Positions 24,962-34,206 are shown, counted from the first letter of the stretch. The stretch: 47,577 nucleotides of DNA from a bacterium (GCA_021850865.1 JAJZKN010000002.1:1-47577), one strand, 5' to 3'. The notes: a model not told the origin generated them from the letters alone. Made by a program: numbers and translations.

Positions 24962-27787
24962 ATGGCTGATCAAATTACGGTGAAGGGTGCACGTGAGCAC
25001 AATCTGAAGAATGTCGATGTGACTATTCCCAGAAACCGGTTGGTGGTGATTACCGGTTTGTCCGGGTCCGGCAAATCGTCTTTAGCCTTCGATACGATTT
25101 ACGCCGAGGGTCAACGACGATACGTCGAAAGTTTAAGTTCATATGCCCGGCAGTTTTTGGGTCTGATGGAAAAACCGGACGTTGACCAGATTGACGGTTT
25201 AAGCCCGGCGATCTCCATAGATCAGAAGTCGACCAGTCGCAATCCCCGCTCTACCGTTGCGACGGTAACCGAAATATATGACTACTTGCGCCTGCTTTAC
25301 GCCAGAATCGGTACGCCGCATTGCCCGATTGATAATACGGTAGTTGAACGGCGAACGATCGAGAGTATTATCGAACAAATTACCAGTAAGTACGCCGGCG
25401 TCAGGATAATTGTGCTGTCTCCGGTGGTGATTGACAAAAAAGGGGCTTTTGAACATATCCCCGAACAGTTTTTGCGAGCCGGTTTTGCCCGGGTAAGAGT
25501 GGACGGTATCGTCTATGCTCTGGATGAGTTTCCGGAGCTGGATAAGAATTTACGGCATAACATTGAGGTTGTAGTTGACAGGTTGGTGCTTAACAGTGAA
25601 GACCGCGGCCGGTTGGTGCAAGGCGTTGAGCAGGCAGTCGAGATCAGCGAGGGCAATGTATATATTATGAACGCCGATAATAATGAAATCGGCAGCTATT
25701 CTCTTCGCTATGCCTGCGTGAACCATCCTGATGTGGTTATCCCGGAGCTGGAGCCGAGGACCTTCAGTTTTAACAGTCCGCATGGCGCTTGTCCCGTATG
25801 CACCGGTATCGGTTCGCGGCTGGAAGTTGATCCGTTACTAGTGATTCCGAACGGCCGGCTAACAATCGCCGAGGGCGCGATTCGTCCGTATAACCGGATA
25901 AATGTCGATAACTGGTACATGAAGAAACTTTCAGCGGTGGCGGAACGGCATAATTTCTCGTTGCATGTGCCAACCTCCGAACTCAGCGACCAACAGCTCC
26001 ATCTGATACTTTATGGCACCGGCGATCAAACCTACCGGATAAAGCTGTCCGGCAGCCGCAGTTTTGAAACAACCTATGAAGGGGTTATTCCCAATCTGGA
26101 GCGCCGACACCGGGAAACCGATAGTGAATTTATTCGTCGGGACATCGAACGTTTTATGCAGGAAAAACCGTGCTACAAGTGTCATGGCCTACGCCTGAAA
26201 CCGGAAGTGCTGGCGATAACGATTAACGACAGTTCGATTATGGATGTCTGCCAGCTATCCATTACCGAAGCCAGCAGCTGGATTAATAATCTGCAGTTAA
26301 ACCCGACACAAACGCATATCGCCAAACTGATCGTCAAAGAAATATCCGCCCGGCTGCAATTTCTGATTGACGTCGGACTGGACTACCTAACGCTTTTAAG
26401 AAGCGCCACTACGCTTAGCGGCGGAGAGGCGCAGCGGATTCGTCTGGCCACGCAAATCGGTTCGGGGCTCATGGGAGTGCTCTACGTACTGGACGAACCG
26501 AGCATTGGGCTGCATCAACGCGACAACGCCCGGCTAATCAATACCCTGAAAAGGCTTAAGGACCTCGGCAACACGGTAATTGTCGTCGAACATGACGAAG
26601 AAACTATCCGCAGCGCCGATTTCTTATTGGATATCGGGCCGGGAGCCGGCATTCATGGCGGGCGGGTGGTGGCCGCCGGACTGCCGCAAGAGGTTATGAA
26701 AGTCAAAGACAGCATCACGGCCGAATATTTAACGGGAAAGAAGCACATTCCGATGCTGAAAACCAGGCGTAAGGGTAACGGCAAGGAGTTAGTTATCCGG
26801 GGGGCCAGCGAAAATAACCTAAAACATATTGATGTACGTATTCCGCTTGGCGAGCTGGTGGTAATCAGCGGCGTCAGCGGATCGGGTAAATCCAGTCTGA
26901 TCAATGACATCCTGGCTAAAGAGCTGCTGGCCAGACTGCACCGGGCCAATACTGTTCCCGGTCGCCACGAGGATATAGAGGGTATTAAAAACCTCGACAA
27001 GGCGATTATTATCGACCAGAGTCCGATCGGCCGGACCCCCCGCTCCAACCCGGCTACTTACACCGGGTTATTTACGCCTATTCGTGAACTGTTTGCGAGT
27101 GTGGTTGAGGCAAAGCTCAGGGGCTATTCTGCCGGCCGGTTCAGCTTTAATGTTCGAGGCGGCCGTTGCGAGAACTGTAAGGGCGACGGCATTATTAAGA
27201 TAGAAATGCATTTTTTGCCGGACGTCTACGTGCCATGCGAAGTCTGTCATGGCAAACGTTATAACCGCGAAGCATTGGAGATTCACTACAAAGGCAAAGA
27301 TATCAGCGACGTCCTGGCCATGACCACCGAACAGGGTCTGGAGTTTTTCGCTAACGTGCCGGCAATCGCCCGTAAGTTGCAAACGCTAGTAGAAGTCGGC
27401 CTAGGCTACATTACTCTGGGTCAACCGGCTACCACTCTAAGCGGCGGTGAAGCGCAACGTATCAAACTGGCTAGTGAATTGAGTCGCCGGCCGACCGGAC
27501 GAACGCTTTACATACTGGATGAACCGACTACCGGTCTGCACATGGCCGATGTCGACAAGCTGCTCAAAATGCTGCATGCGCTGGTTGACGCCGGAAACAG
27601 TATGGTGGTAATCGAACATAATCTGGACGTTATTAAAAATGCTGATCATATTATCGATATGGGACCGGAAGGTGGTGAGGGTGGCGGTATGGTCATTGCC
27701 ACCGGCCCGCCGGAAGAGGTAGCCAAGGTTAAAGCCAGCTACACCGGGCAGTTCCTTGGTGAAATGTTCCGCCGGGCCGCCAGCTAA
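24962..27787 (+). CDS. uvrA: excinuclease ABC subunit A
   Basis: UvrA is the damage-sensing ATPase of nucleotide excision repair and loads UvrB. The 941-aa protein is full length with two ABC modules: Walker A GLSGSGKSSLAFD and GVSGSGKSSLIND, signature LSGGEAQRIRLA and LSGGEAQRIKLA, and Walker B YVLDEPSIGLH and YILDEPTTGLH. Zinc modules are visible as CVNH...CPVC (first), CYKC and CENC...CEVC (last). The UvrB-interaction and insertion domains lie between about 120 and 400. uvrC is 3 kb downstream; uvrB is not in the window. Confidence 0.97.
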   Translation: MADQITVKGAREHNLKNVDVTIPRNRLVVITGLSGSGKSSLAFDTIYAEGQRRYVESLSSYARQFLGLMEKPDVDQIDGLSPAISIDQKSTSRNPRSTVATVTEIYDYLRLLYARIGTPHCPIDNTVVERRTIESIIEQITSKYAGVRIIVLSPVVIDKKGAFEHIPEQFLRAGFARVRVDGIVYALDEFPELDKNLRHNIEVVVDRLVLNSEDRGRLVQGVEQAVEISEGNVYIMNADNNEIGSYSLRYACVNHPDVVIPELEPRTFSFNSPHGACPVCTGIGSRLEVDPLLVIPNGRLTIAEGAIRPYNRINVDNWYMKKLSAVAERHNFSLHVPTSELSDQQLHLILYGTGDQTYRIKLSGSRSFETTYEGVIPNLERRHRETDSEFIRRDIERFMQEKPCYKCHGLRLKPEVLAITINDSSIMDVCQLSITEASSWINNLQLNPTQTHIAKLIVKEISARLQFLIDVGLDYLTLLRSATTLSGGEAQRIRLATQIGSGLMGVLYVLDEPSIGLHQRDNARLINTLKRLKDLGNTVIVVEHDEETIRSADFLLDIGPGAGIHGGRVVAAGLPQEVMKVKDSITAEYLTGKKHIPMLKTRRKGNGKELVIRGASENNLKHIDVRIPLGELVVISGVSGSGKSSLINDILAKELLARLHRANTVPGRHEDIEGIKNLDKAIIIDQSPIGRTPRSNPATYTGLFTPIRELFASVVEAKLRGYSAGRFSFNVRGGRCENCKGDGIIKIEMHFLPDVYVPCEVCHGKRYNREALEIHYKGKDISDVLAMTTEQGLEFFANVPAIARKLQTLVEVGLGYITLGQPATTLSGGEAQRIKLASELSRRPTGRTLYILDEPTTGLHMADVDKLLKMLHALVDAGNSMVVIEHNLDVIKNADHIIDMGPEGGEGGGMVIATGPPEEVAKVKASYTGQFLGEMFRRAAS

Positions 27788-27902
27788 TAAATTTAATTTA
27801 TCTGGGACAATCAGGGGCAAAACTGCTATACTAGCAATTGACTAAATTTTTAAGTTGATAGACGACTATTTAAAGCTAAAAGAAGAAGGATAATTTGACT
27901 AT

Positions 27903-28598
27903 ATGGCTAGTGATGCGATCGAAATAACATTAGAACCGCGGAGTGTTACCGGCAAGGCCGTTCGGCATTTGCGTAAGGCGGGTAAAGTTCCGGCGGTAAT
28001 TCACGATCATGGCCACCCGTCAATTGTTGTCGAAGGCGATGTCCGGGCCCTGCTTAAGGTCTACCATCAAGCCGGTAAACACCATCCGGTCGTCGTTACA
28101 GCCAACGGAAAAACCTACACCGCGCTGATCAAAACGGCCGAATTCGAACCACGCAAACACCAGCTCAACCACGTAGTGTTTAACGCCGTTGCCGCCGACC
28201 AGATGGTCGAGGCCGAAATACCGATTGAGCCAAGATACAGTGAAGGCTTTGAGGTTTCGCCTGCCGAGCGGGCCGGATTAATAGTTCTCAACAATCTCGA
28301 ATCGGTGGAAGTTGAATCTCTGCCGGCCAATTTGCCTGACGTAATTTACTACGATGCCGAAGTACTGAAAGAGATCGGCGACCAGGTATCGATCGGAGAT
28401 TTAATCGTCCCGGACAAAGTAACGATTAAAGCCGATCCTACCCAGGCGGTAGCTACGGTCTACGAACCCAGCGCTCTGGCAGCCGCTAACGATGCCGCCG
28501 GCGGTACTGCCGAAGAGATTAGCGAAGTTGAAACCGAGGTAGCGACCGGAAGCGAAACGGATGAGCAGGAGCAGTCAGCCGAATCCGACAAATCCTAG
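27903..28598 (+). CDS. rplY: 50S ribosomal protein L25/general stress protein Ctc
   Basis: L25 binds 5S rRNA. The 231-aa product is the long CTC form: the N-terminal 5S-binding barrel (about 1-95, with SVTGKAVRHLRKAGKVPAVI and FEPRKHQLNHVVF), the C-terminal CTC domain (about 96-190, IPIEPRYSEGFEV, NLPDVIYYD, IGDLIVPD), and an acidic low-complexity tail of about 40 residues rich in Glu/Thr/Ser. GATAAT ends 8 nt before the ATG, while an AGAAGAAGGA tract (27881-27890) could act as a Shine-Dalgarno for a longer transcript starting from TATACT at 27827-27832. Which of these is used cannot be decided. Confidence 0.93.
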   Translation: MASDAIEITLEPRSVTGKAVRHLRKAGKVPAVIHDHGHPSIVVEGDVRALLKVYHQAGKHHPVVVTANGKTYTALIKTAEFEPRKHQLNHVVFNAVAADQMVEAEIPIEPRYSEGFEVSPAERAGLIVLNNLESVEVESLPANLPDVIYYDAEVLKEIGDQVSIGDLIVPDKVTIKADPTQAVATVYEPSALAAANDAAGGTAEEISEVETEVATGSETDEQEQSAESDKS

Positions 28599-28666
28599 CC
28601 GAGACTTGTATGCCTCTTGGTAACTGCTTGAAGAAGCGTCAAAGAAACCGCCAGTAAGGTGTAGGA

Positions 28667-28696
28667 TTGCTCATTATTGTCAGCCCGTCGTATACT
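28667..28696 (+). promoter_or_regulatory. candidate promoter of the tail-anchored protein gene
   Basis: TTGCTC (28667-28672) and TATACT (28691-28696) are 18 bp apart, giving a leader of about 20 nt before the ATG at 28723. A second hexamer GATAAT (28712-28717) lies only 5 nt before the ATG. Confidence 0.4.
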
Positions 28697-28722
28697 TAAT
28701 TGTTAACCTGAGATAATGCACG

Positions 28723-30612
28723 ATGGAAAATAGCAATTCGCTTTTCCCTCCTTTTCCGCCGCCGGAGAATGAAGGAAATAATGATGATGATAAGGACGAG
28801 AAAAGCGAAAAGACTGTGGCAGCCCGCCGTAAGCGTCGCCTCTCGCTGGAAGATATCTTCCGTAAAAGCCGCCAAAAAGAGGACGTCGGTTTGGATATCG
28901 CCAAGTCGTTATTTGAGCTGAGGCAACCCGACGAGCCGCCACTCACTACCCGAAGCGAAAAAAGTGAAGAGCCAGAGGTTTCGGCGGCGGATACTGAAGA
29001 AACGCCCGAGATAGACTCCGCACCCGAGACCGAGAGCGATGAGCCGTCAGTCGGCGACACTGATGAATTTCCCGTTGCACTCACCTCGGAAGAAGTGGTT
29101 TATGTTAATCAGAAGATAGCCTCCGAACATCTGCTAACTCCTATTACCGAGGAAGAGCCAGAACCACCGGTCACTGATTTTTTAACGGATGTGGTTGCCG
29201 GCAAAGAACCTCAGGCGGCCTATACTAAAACGATTGAAGAACATCATTTGGCTAGTGCTGCCGAGCAAGAACACCCGAACGTCATAAGCGACAATACGAC
29301 CGATAGCGACGAAGAACTGCCACCGCCGGCTCCGGAAGCGAGCACCAGTAAACCGCCCGAAGAAGCCATTCCTAATGAACCCGCCGAAGATAATAACCCG
29401 CCCAGGACAAATAATCCAGTAGTTGAGCCGTTAAGTGTGTCCGCAACCGGTTACCGCGAAGCGAGTACTGCCCAAGCCGGTGATCGCCGGGCGACTAACG
29501 CTACTCATGTGCGGATACCTCCGGCCAGTCCGGTTCTTGACAGTCTTGCCGTCCAGCTGATGTCCAGTCGCCGCCGCCACCGCCGGAATGCCGTCATGAA
29601 AGGGCCACCCGGGAAAGTAAATAGCCCGGCCGATTTTTATGCACCGCCGGTTCCGCAGTTAGCTCCGGAAGCGTTCCGCGATCCTGCTGGAAAAGTGGTT
29701 GTCAGCCAAGAACCATTTAAGCCTCTCCCAACTAAAACTGAGGTTGTACCGATTCCGCTTAAATCGACTGAGTCAACCGCGGTTAAGAAATTGAACAGCG
29801 AACTCAGGCGGATCGAGAGAAACCTGTCCGTTAAAGAGATTAATTTACAGCAACTTAGCCGGATTACTCGAGAATTGCATCAACCAGTCGAACCGCCTTC
29901 CCGAACGACAGAACCCCGCCAGGAAAGTCGACTGAATCTAAGCAAGCCGAAAGTGCAGCAAGTGGAGCAAATAGGCAAGGTACTGGTCGCTACCCTGGAG
30001 AAGGAAAACCAAAGTCTAAAAATCGACCAGCCAGCTGAGCTAAGCAGCTCTCCTGCCGACCGAATTCCGGAAAAAAACGTTCCGGTTACCGGCAAAAAAA
30101 TACAAGAGGTTAAAAGCCTGCGGCGCGAGGATTTACTAGTGCTCAGCAGCAAGATAAACGTCCAAGGCACCAACTTAAAACGAATATACGAGAATAACCT
30201 GATTAGTGAAAAAACGCTTCGTGAACTGGTTATCGATCATTTGAAGGGCCGGGATATTCGCGATCGTCTGAGGCGCGAAATATTGGATAAACAAATGAAT
30301 TTTGAACAGGATCCTCGCTTAAGAGATCAACAATCAAATATGCCGCCGGCTAATCATGGCGCGTCGGAAAAACCGGATATTTTTGGCGCGAAGCCGGAAG
30401 GCTTAGTCCGGTTTGCCGCTGAAGTCTCTAGGTCCGAACCGGGCCAAACAGCACCCGCGGCACCGCTTGCCGCCGCCGATTCGACTAATCCTGCTAAAAA
30501 TGATCAAAAAACGGTTTTAAAACCCGGCGGACCGCTAGTGAATATTGTTCTGAGCATTATTTTCGTATTATTGATCGCTGTAATCGTCTATCTTCTGCTG
30601 CGTCGGTTCTAA
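28723..30612 (+). CDS. unrecognised 629-aa acidic, disordered, tail-anchored protein
   Basis: I do not recognise a family. Residues about 1-270 are low-complexity, rich in Glu, Pro, Ser and Thr, with a basic patch (AARRKRRLSLEDIFRKSRQ) near 31-50. A second basic patch (SSRRRHRRNAVMKG) lies near 280. Residues about 345-400 and 460-540 are predicted helical and charged (LNSELRRIERNLSVKEINLQ; LRREDLLVLSSKIN; LRELVIDHLKGRDIRDRLRR). The last 25 residues form one strong membrane span (NIVLSIIFVLLIAVIVYLLL) followed by RRF, so the protein is probably tail-anchored with its bulk in the cytoplasm. A scaffold or division/envelope role is possible but not shown. Confidence 0.7.
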   Translation: MENSNSLFPPFPPPENEGNNDDDKDEKSEKTVAARRKRRLSLEDIFRKSRQKEDVGLDIAKSLFELRQPDEPPLTTRSEKSEEPEVSAADTEETPEIDSAPETESDEPSVGDTDEFPVALTSEEVVYVNQKIASEHLLTPITEEEPEPPVTDFLTDVVAGKEPQAAYTKTIEEHHLASAAEQEHPNVISDNTTDSDEELPPPAPEASTSKPPEEAIPNEPAEDNNPPRTNNPVVEPLSVSATGYREASTAQAGDRRATNATHVRIPPASPVLDSLAVQLMSSRRRHRRNAVMKGPPGKVNSPADFYAPPVPQLAPEAFRDPAGKVVVSQEPFKPLPTKTEVVPIPLKSTESTAVKKLNSELRRIERNLSVKEINLQQLSRITRELHQPVEPPSRTTEPRQESRLNLSKPKVQQVEQIGKVLVATLEKENQSLKIDQPAELSSSPADRIPEKNVPVTGKKIQEVKSLRREDLLVLSSKINVQGTNLKRIYENNLISEKTLRELVIDHLKGRDIRDRLRREILDKQMNFEQDPRLRDQQSNMPPANHGASEKPDIFGAKPEGLVRFAAEVSRSEPGQTAPAAPLAAADSTNPAKNDQKTVLKPGGPLVNIVLSIIFVLLIAVIVYLLLRRF

Positions 30613-30632
30613 GATATAATTAGTAAATCATT

Positions 30633-30728
30633 ATGCAGAAGGCCAGCTTACTTTATCCGTTCACTCCGTTTAAAGATGCCGGCGCCAGCCGGCTTAAGCC
30701 GGCTCAGTATCAATGGGTCCGGGTCTAA
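30633..30728 (+). CDS. possible 31-aa small protein or leader peptide before uvrC
   Basis: ATG 30633 opens a 31-codon frame ending at TAA 30726-30728. The peptide begins MQKASLLYPF and ends QYQWVRV. TATAAT at 30615-30620 ends 12 nt upstream, matching the short-leader spacing seen for other genes in this window, and no other gene claims the interval. uvrC begins 19 bp downstream. It could be a true small protein, a leader peptide or chance; nothing in its sequence identifies a function. Confidence 0.3.
   Translation: MQKASLLYPFTPFKDAGASRLKPAQYQWVRV
30687..30704. repeat. 18-bp perfect palindrome upstream of uvrC
   Basis: AGCCGGCTTAAGCCGGCT is a perfect inverted repeat with 7-bp arms around a self-complementary TTAA centre. 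It lies inside the 31-codon frame and 44 bp before the uvrC start. It could be an operator for a dimeric regulator or an RNA hairpin. It has no following T tract, so it is not a classical terminator. Confidence 0.6.
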
Positions 30729-30747
30729 AAAGAAAAGGTACAATCCA

Positions 30748-32259
30748 ATGCTTAGCGATGTAGGCTCGACTAAACTTAACGACAAATTAAACGATTTGCC
30801 GCTAAGTCCCGGCGTGTATTTCTACAAAGACAAAGACGGGAATATTATCTACATCGGTAAGGCGGCTAAATTGAGGGCCAGGGTCCGCCAGTATTTTCAA
30901 AAAACACGATATAAGGATCCGAAAACCGTTGCCCTGGTTAACGAAATAGCTGATCTCGAATGGATGGTGGTCGATAGCGAGCTGGACGCGCTGTTCTTAG
31001 AAGCGGAGCTAATCCGGCGCTACCTACCTAAATACAACATACTGCTCCGTGACGACAAGTCGCTAGTCTACATCCGTATTGATATTGACAGTGATTACCC
31101 GACAGTCAGTTTTACCCGCCGGCCGATTGACGACGGGGCCCGCTACTTTGGTCCGTACACCTCCAAATACACAATTATGCAGGCGCTTAAGCTGCTACGA
31201 AGGGTTTTTCCGTACGCCACTCAGAAAAGTTCGGCGCATAAACGGCCCGGTTTGCATTATTATCTCGGTTTGGACCCCGGACTGGAAGACGGCCGTACCA
31301 GCTTGGATGATTACCGGGCTAACTTACGCCGGCTGATCTCCTATATTGAAGGCAACCGGGTAGGTCTGATTCGCGAACTGGAGCGGGACATGGCCCGCGC
31401 CGCCAAGGCAAGAGAATTTGAACGCGCCGCCAAAATTCGGGACCAACTGAATCATCTGAATCGTTTAAGTGTGCAGATTGTTTTTTCCGACAAGGAATTT
31501 ATTGATCTGGCTAAGGATGAAGGCATGGCCCAATTGGTGGATCTATTGTCACTTAAAAGTTACCCGAAACGGATAGAGGGTTACGACATATCCCATATGC
31601 AGGGCAGCGACGTAGTGGCCAGCATGGTGGTGTTCACCAACGGAGTCAGCAATAAAACCCAGTACCGTAAATTTAAAACGAAGAACGACATCAATAACGA
31701 TTTTTTCAATATGAACGAAACGATTAAGCGTCGGTTCAGTCCGGCCCGGCTCAAAAGCTGGAACTCTTCTTTGCCCCCCGATCTAGTATTAATTGACGGA
31801 GGCAAGGGACAACTGGATGCGGCGATCAAAGCCAGAGACGAGCGCGGTCAGGTAAATGTGCCGTTTATTGGATTAGCCAAGAGAGAAGAACAGATAGTTA
31901 TCGACATCGATCGCAGTAACGTGACGCTTAATCATATGGTGATGCGCGGTTTGGGCGGTCACGCCATTCAAAGTGATCAGTTTATTTTGGTGTCGCTGCC
32001 TAAATCCTCGAACCTGATCAAGTTATTGCAGCGGATCCGCGATGAAAGCCATCGTTTTGCGGTCAGTTACCACTCAACGCTGAAAACCAGACGGATGAGC
32101 AGTTCGTCGCTTGAGCAAATCCCGGGTATTGGTCCGAAAACTAAAAAACGGCTGCTGAGCGAATTCGGTTCGCTTAAGGGTATTGCTTTGGCAAGCGATC
32201 AAGATCTAACTAAAATAGTCGGGAAGGTTAAGGCGCAGGCCATTCGCCGGGCGCTGTAA
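30748..32259 (+). CDS. uvrC: excinuclease ABC subunit C
   Basis: UvrC makes the 3' and 5' incisions in nucleotide excision repair. The protein is about 503 aa, shorter than E. coli UvrC (610 aa), but all parts are present. They are the GIY-YIG nuclease (SPGVYFYKDKDGNIIYIGKA, residues about 21-40), the UVR/UvrB-binding helix pair (AKAREFERAAKIRDQL), the RNase H-like 5' endonuclease (IEGYDISHMQGSDVVASMV; DLVLIDGGKGQLDAA), and C-terminal tandem helix-hairpin-helix (IPGIGPKTKKRLLSEFGSLK). The ATG at 30748 fits the family N-terminus; an upstream in-frame ATG at 30676 would add 24 residues overlapping the palindrome. pepP follows 17 bp later. Confidence 0.95.
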   Translation: MLSDVGSTKLNDKLNDLPLSPGVYFYKDKDGNIIYIGKAAKLRARVRQYFQKTRYKDPKTVALVNEIADLEWMVVDSELDALFLEAELIRRYLPKYNILLRDDKSLVYIRIDIDSDYPTVSFTRRPIDDGARYFGPYTSKYTIMQALKLLRRVFPYATQKSSAHKRPGLHYYLGLDPGLEDGRTSLDDYRANLRRLISYIEGNRVGLIRELERDMARAAKAREFERAAKIRDQLNHLNRLSVQIVFSDKEFIDLAKDEGMAQLVDLLSLKSYPKRIEGYDISHMQGSDVVASMVVFTNGVSNKTQYRKFKTKNDINNDFFNMNETIKRRFSPARLKSWNSSLPPDLVLIDGGKGQLDAAIKARDERGQVNVPFIGLAKREEQIVIDIDRSNVTLNHMVMRGLGGHAIQSDQFILVSLPKSSNLIKLLQRIRDESHRFAVSYHSTLKTRRMSSSSLEQIPGIGPKTKKRLLSEFGSLKGIALASDQDLTKIVGKVKAQAIRRAL

Positions 32260-32276
32260 TCTGCTAAGCTAGTAGA

Positions 32277-33518
32277 ATGATTAAAGATAATTATTTCGGA
32301 GTTGATTTTTTTCGTGGCAACCGTCACCGGCTGAGACAGCAGCTGAAGTCCGGGCTGCCGATAGTCGTAGCGGCAAACGGCTTGGTCCAACGCGGTTCCG
32401 ACACCAGCTATCCGTTTTATCAGGATGCCAATTTCTGGTATTTGTCGGGTATTAATAATCCGGACATTATTCTGGTTATGGAAGAGGCCAGAGAATACTT
32501 AATCGTGCCGCAAAGAGACGGCGTTATGATTGACTTTGACGGACAAATTGACCACACCTTATTAGCTGCCGTTTCTGGTATTGATGAGCTGCTCAACGAA
32601 TCGGCCGGCTGGAAGCGGCTGGATGCGGCCATAGCCAAATATGCTCAACTGGCCAGTCCGGCGCCGCCGCCGGCTTTTATCGAGCAGTTTGGCATTTATG
32701 CTAATCCGGCCAGACACCGGTTAATGGAACGCATCGAGCGTCACGCCAACGCCCAATTTGAGCTGGTGGATATCCGTCCCCAGCTGGCAAAGCTGAGAAT
32801 GATCAAGCAGGAACCGGAAATCAGGGCAATCCAGCAAGCTATCGATATTACTACGGCGACCTTAAAGCCGGTCTTGAGCCGCCCGCCGGGCACCTATAAG
32901 TACGAATATCAAGTGGAAGCGGATATCACTCATGGTTTTCGTTCCAGGGGAGCCGGCGGTCACGCATTCGAACCGATCGTTGCCGGAGGAAGACGGGCGA
33001 CAACTATTCATAATATCGCTAATTCTAGCCTCATAGCCGACAACGAACTGGTTGTTATAGATGTTGGCGCTGAATTTAGAGGATATGCGGCGGACATAAC
33101 CCGGGTTTATGCCGCTACCCCTACCCCTCCAACTTCCAGACAGAAAGAGATCTACCAAGCAGTAGTGGCTGCTCAGACCTATGCGTTCAGCTTACTGGGG
33201 CCGGGAGTCCGTTTTCAAACATACGAACACAAAGTAACGAAATTTATCGGGGAACAGCTAAAGCAACTGGGTTTGATCAAATCGATTACCGAAGCAAACA
33301 TTCGGAGGTACTTTCCTCATGCTACATCACACTTCTTAGGCTTAAACGTGCACGACGTTGGGGATTACTCGCTGCCGATGCGTCCCGGTACGGTTTTGAC
33401 GGTCGAGCCCGGTATTTACGTTAAAGAAGAAGGCACCGGCATTAGAATAGAAGATGACGTGTTAATCACCAATGACGGCTACGAATTATTAAGCACGGGC
33501 TTGCCGACCGGCTTATAG
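32277..33518 (+). CDS. pepP: Xaa-Pro aminopeptidase (aminopeptidase P)
   Basis: This M24B metallopeptidase removes N-terminal residues preceding proline. The 413-aa protein has the N-terminal creatinase-like domain (about 1-170; FYQDANFWYLSGINNPD) and the pita-bread catalytic domain. All five dinuclear-metal ligands are in place: Asp in VVIDVGAEFRGYAADITRVY (two Asp), His in LGLNVHDVGDYS, Glu in LTVEPGIYV and Glu in GIRIEDDVLIT. It is cytoplasmic, with no signal peptide. TAAGCT lies 6 nt before the ATG, too weak to call as a promoter; read-through from uvrC is likely. Confidence 0.94.
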   Translation: MIKDNYFGVDFFRGNRHRLRQQLKSGLPIVVAANGLVQRGSDTSYPFYQDANFWYLSGINNPDIILVMEEAREYLIVPQRDGVMIDFDGQIDHTLLAAVSGIDELLNESAGWKRLDAAIAKYAQLASPAPPPAFIEQFGIYANPARHRLMERIERHANAQFELVDIRPQLAKLRMIKQEPEIRAIQQAIDITTATLKPVLSRPPGTYKYEYQVEADITHGFRSRGAGGHAFEPIVAGGRRATTIHNIANSSLIADNELVVIDVGAEFRGYAADITRVYAATPTPPTSRQKEIYQAVVAAQTYAFSLLGPGVRFQTYEHKVTKFIGEQLKQLGLIKSITEANIRRYFPHATSHFLGLNVHDVGDYSLPMRPGTVLTVEPGIYVKEEGTGIRIEDDVLITNDGYELLSTGLPTGL

Positions 33519-33541
33519 GCACATAAAATAAGTCAGAAGCT

Positions 33542-33898
33542 ATGTCTAAACCGATTATTCGTTTACTTGTCCGATGGATCGTCTGCAGTTTGGGTTTGTG
33601 GATTGCCGCGCATTTTCTGTCCGGCAATATAAATGTCAGCAACGACTATGCTATTATCGTCACCGGACTGATTTTAGCCATCATTAACAGCATTATTAAG
33701 CCGATACTGGTAGTACTTTCACTGCCGGCGATTATTTTTACTCTTGGCCTGTTTATGATCGTCATTAACGGCGTAACGGTTTATTTGGCCAGCTTGCTTT
33801 ACCATCCGTTCCATATCAAGAATTTCTGGGCGGCAATATTTGCCGGGATTATTATCGGGCTGGTAAACTATTTAGTAAGTGCAATCATTGATAGCTAA
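33542..33898 (+). CDS. four-span membrane protein of the phage-holin-4 superfamily type
   Basis: The 118-aa protein has four hydrophobic segments (about residues 7-24, 36-58, 62-85 and 93-115), including DYAIIVTGLILAIINSIIKP and LPAIIFTLGLFMIVINGVTV. This is the pattern of a widespread family annotated as phage holin family protein (Phage_holin_4_2), found in many bacteria without prophage context. No phage genes are nearby, so a lytic function should not be assumed. TAAAAT (33524-33529) lies 12 nt before the ATG. Confidence 0.75.
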   Translation: MSKPIIRLLVRWIVCSLGLWIAAHFLSGNINVSNDYAIIVTGLILAIINSIIKPILVVLSLPAIIFTLGLFMIVINGVTVYLASLLYHPFHIKNFWAAIFAGIIIGLVNYLVSAIIDS

Positions 33899-33905
33899 GA
33901 AGGGG

Positions 33906-33911
33906 TATACT
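33906..33911 (+). promoter_or_regulatory. -10 element of secG, leaderless spacing
   Basis: TATACT ends exactly 7 nt before the secG ATG at 33919, as for the GtrA-like gene. GGGG precedes the hexamer, and no -35 is apparent. Confidence 0.5.
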
Positions 33912-33918
33912 TAAGACG

Positions 33919-34131
33919 ATGAATATTTATGATTACGTTGCGTTCGGGGCAATGCTGCTTATGTCACTGTTGATACTGATTCAGACCAGAGGCGCTTCTT
34001 TAGGTGCCGGCTTGGGCGGCGCCGGTGACGTTAATACCACCAGACGCGGTACGGAAAAGACGATTTTTCAGTTGACCATTGTCTGCGCCCTGATATTCAG
34101 CCTGTCGTTAATTATTGGCGCAATCGGCTGA
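33919..34131 (+). CDS. secG: Sec translocase subunit SecG
   Basis: SecG is the small auxiliary subunit of the SecYEG channel. The 70-aa protein has two membrane spans (about 4-22 and 48-68) joined by the family loop LLILIQTRGASLGAGLGGAG, which matches the SecG LxLLQ-(K/R)G-xG-x-GG signature, and the positively charged stretch NTTRRGTEK before span 2. Length is typical (70-110 aa). Confidence 0.88.
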   Translation: MNIYDYVAFGAMLLMSLLILIQTRGASLGAGLGGAGDVNTTRRGTEKTIFQLTIVCALIFSLSLIIGAIG

Positions 34132-34193
34132 GGCAATATAACTTGTCCGGGTTTACAGCCGCCGGCGATTGAGTAACAATCTAAGCAAGCATA

Positions 34194-34199
34194 GATACT
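34194..34199 (+). promoter_or_regulatory. -10 element of the peptide-binding protein gene, leaderless spacing
   Basis: GATACT ends exactly 7 nt before the ATG at 34207. TTGAGT (34169-34174) is a possible -35 with a long 19-bp spacer. Confidence 0.45.
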
Positions 34200-34206
34200 A
34201 ATAACG

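Noticed and set aside
28680-29084. 134-codon Ser-rich minus-strand frame
   Set aside because: Shadow of the Glu/Pro-rich part of the 629-aa plus-strand gene.
33542-33898. Prophage holin
   Set aside because: The family name includes holin, but there is no endolysin, capsid or integrase gene nearby; the family is widespread in non-phage contexts.
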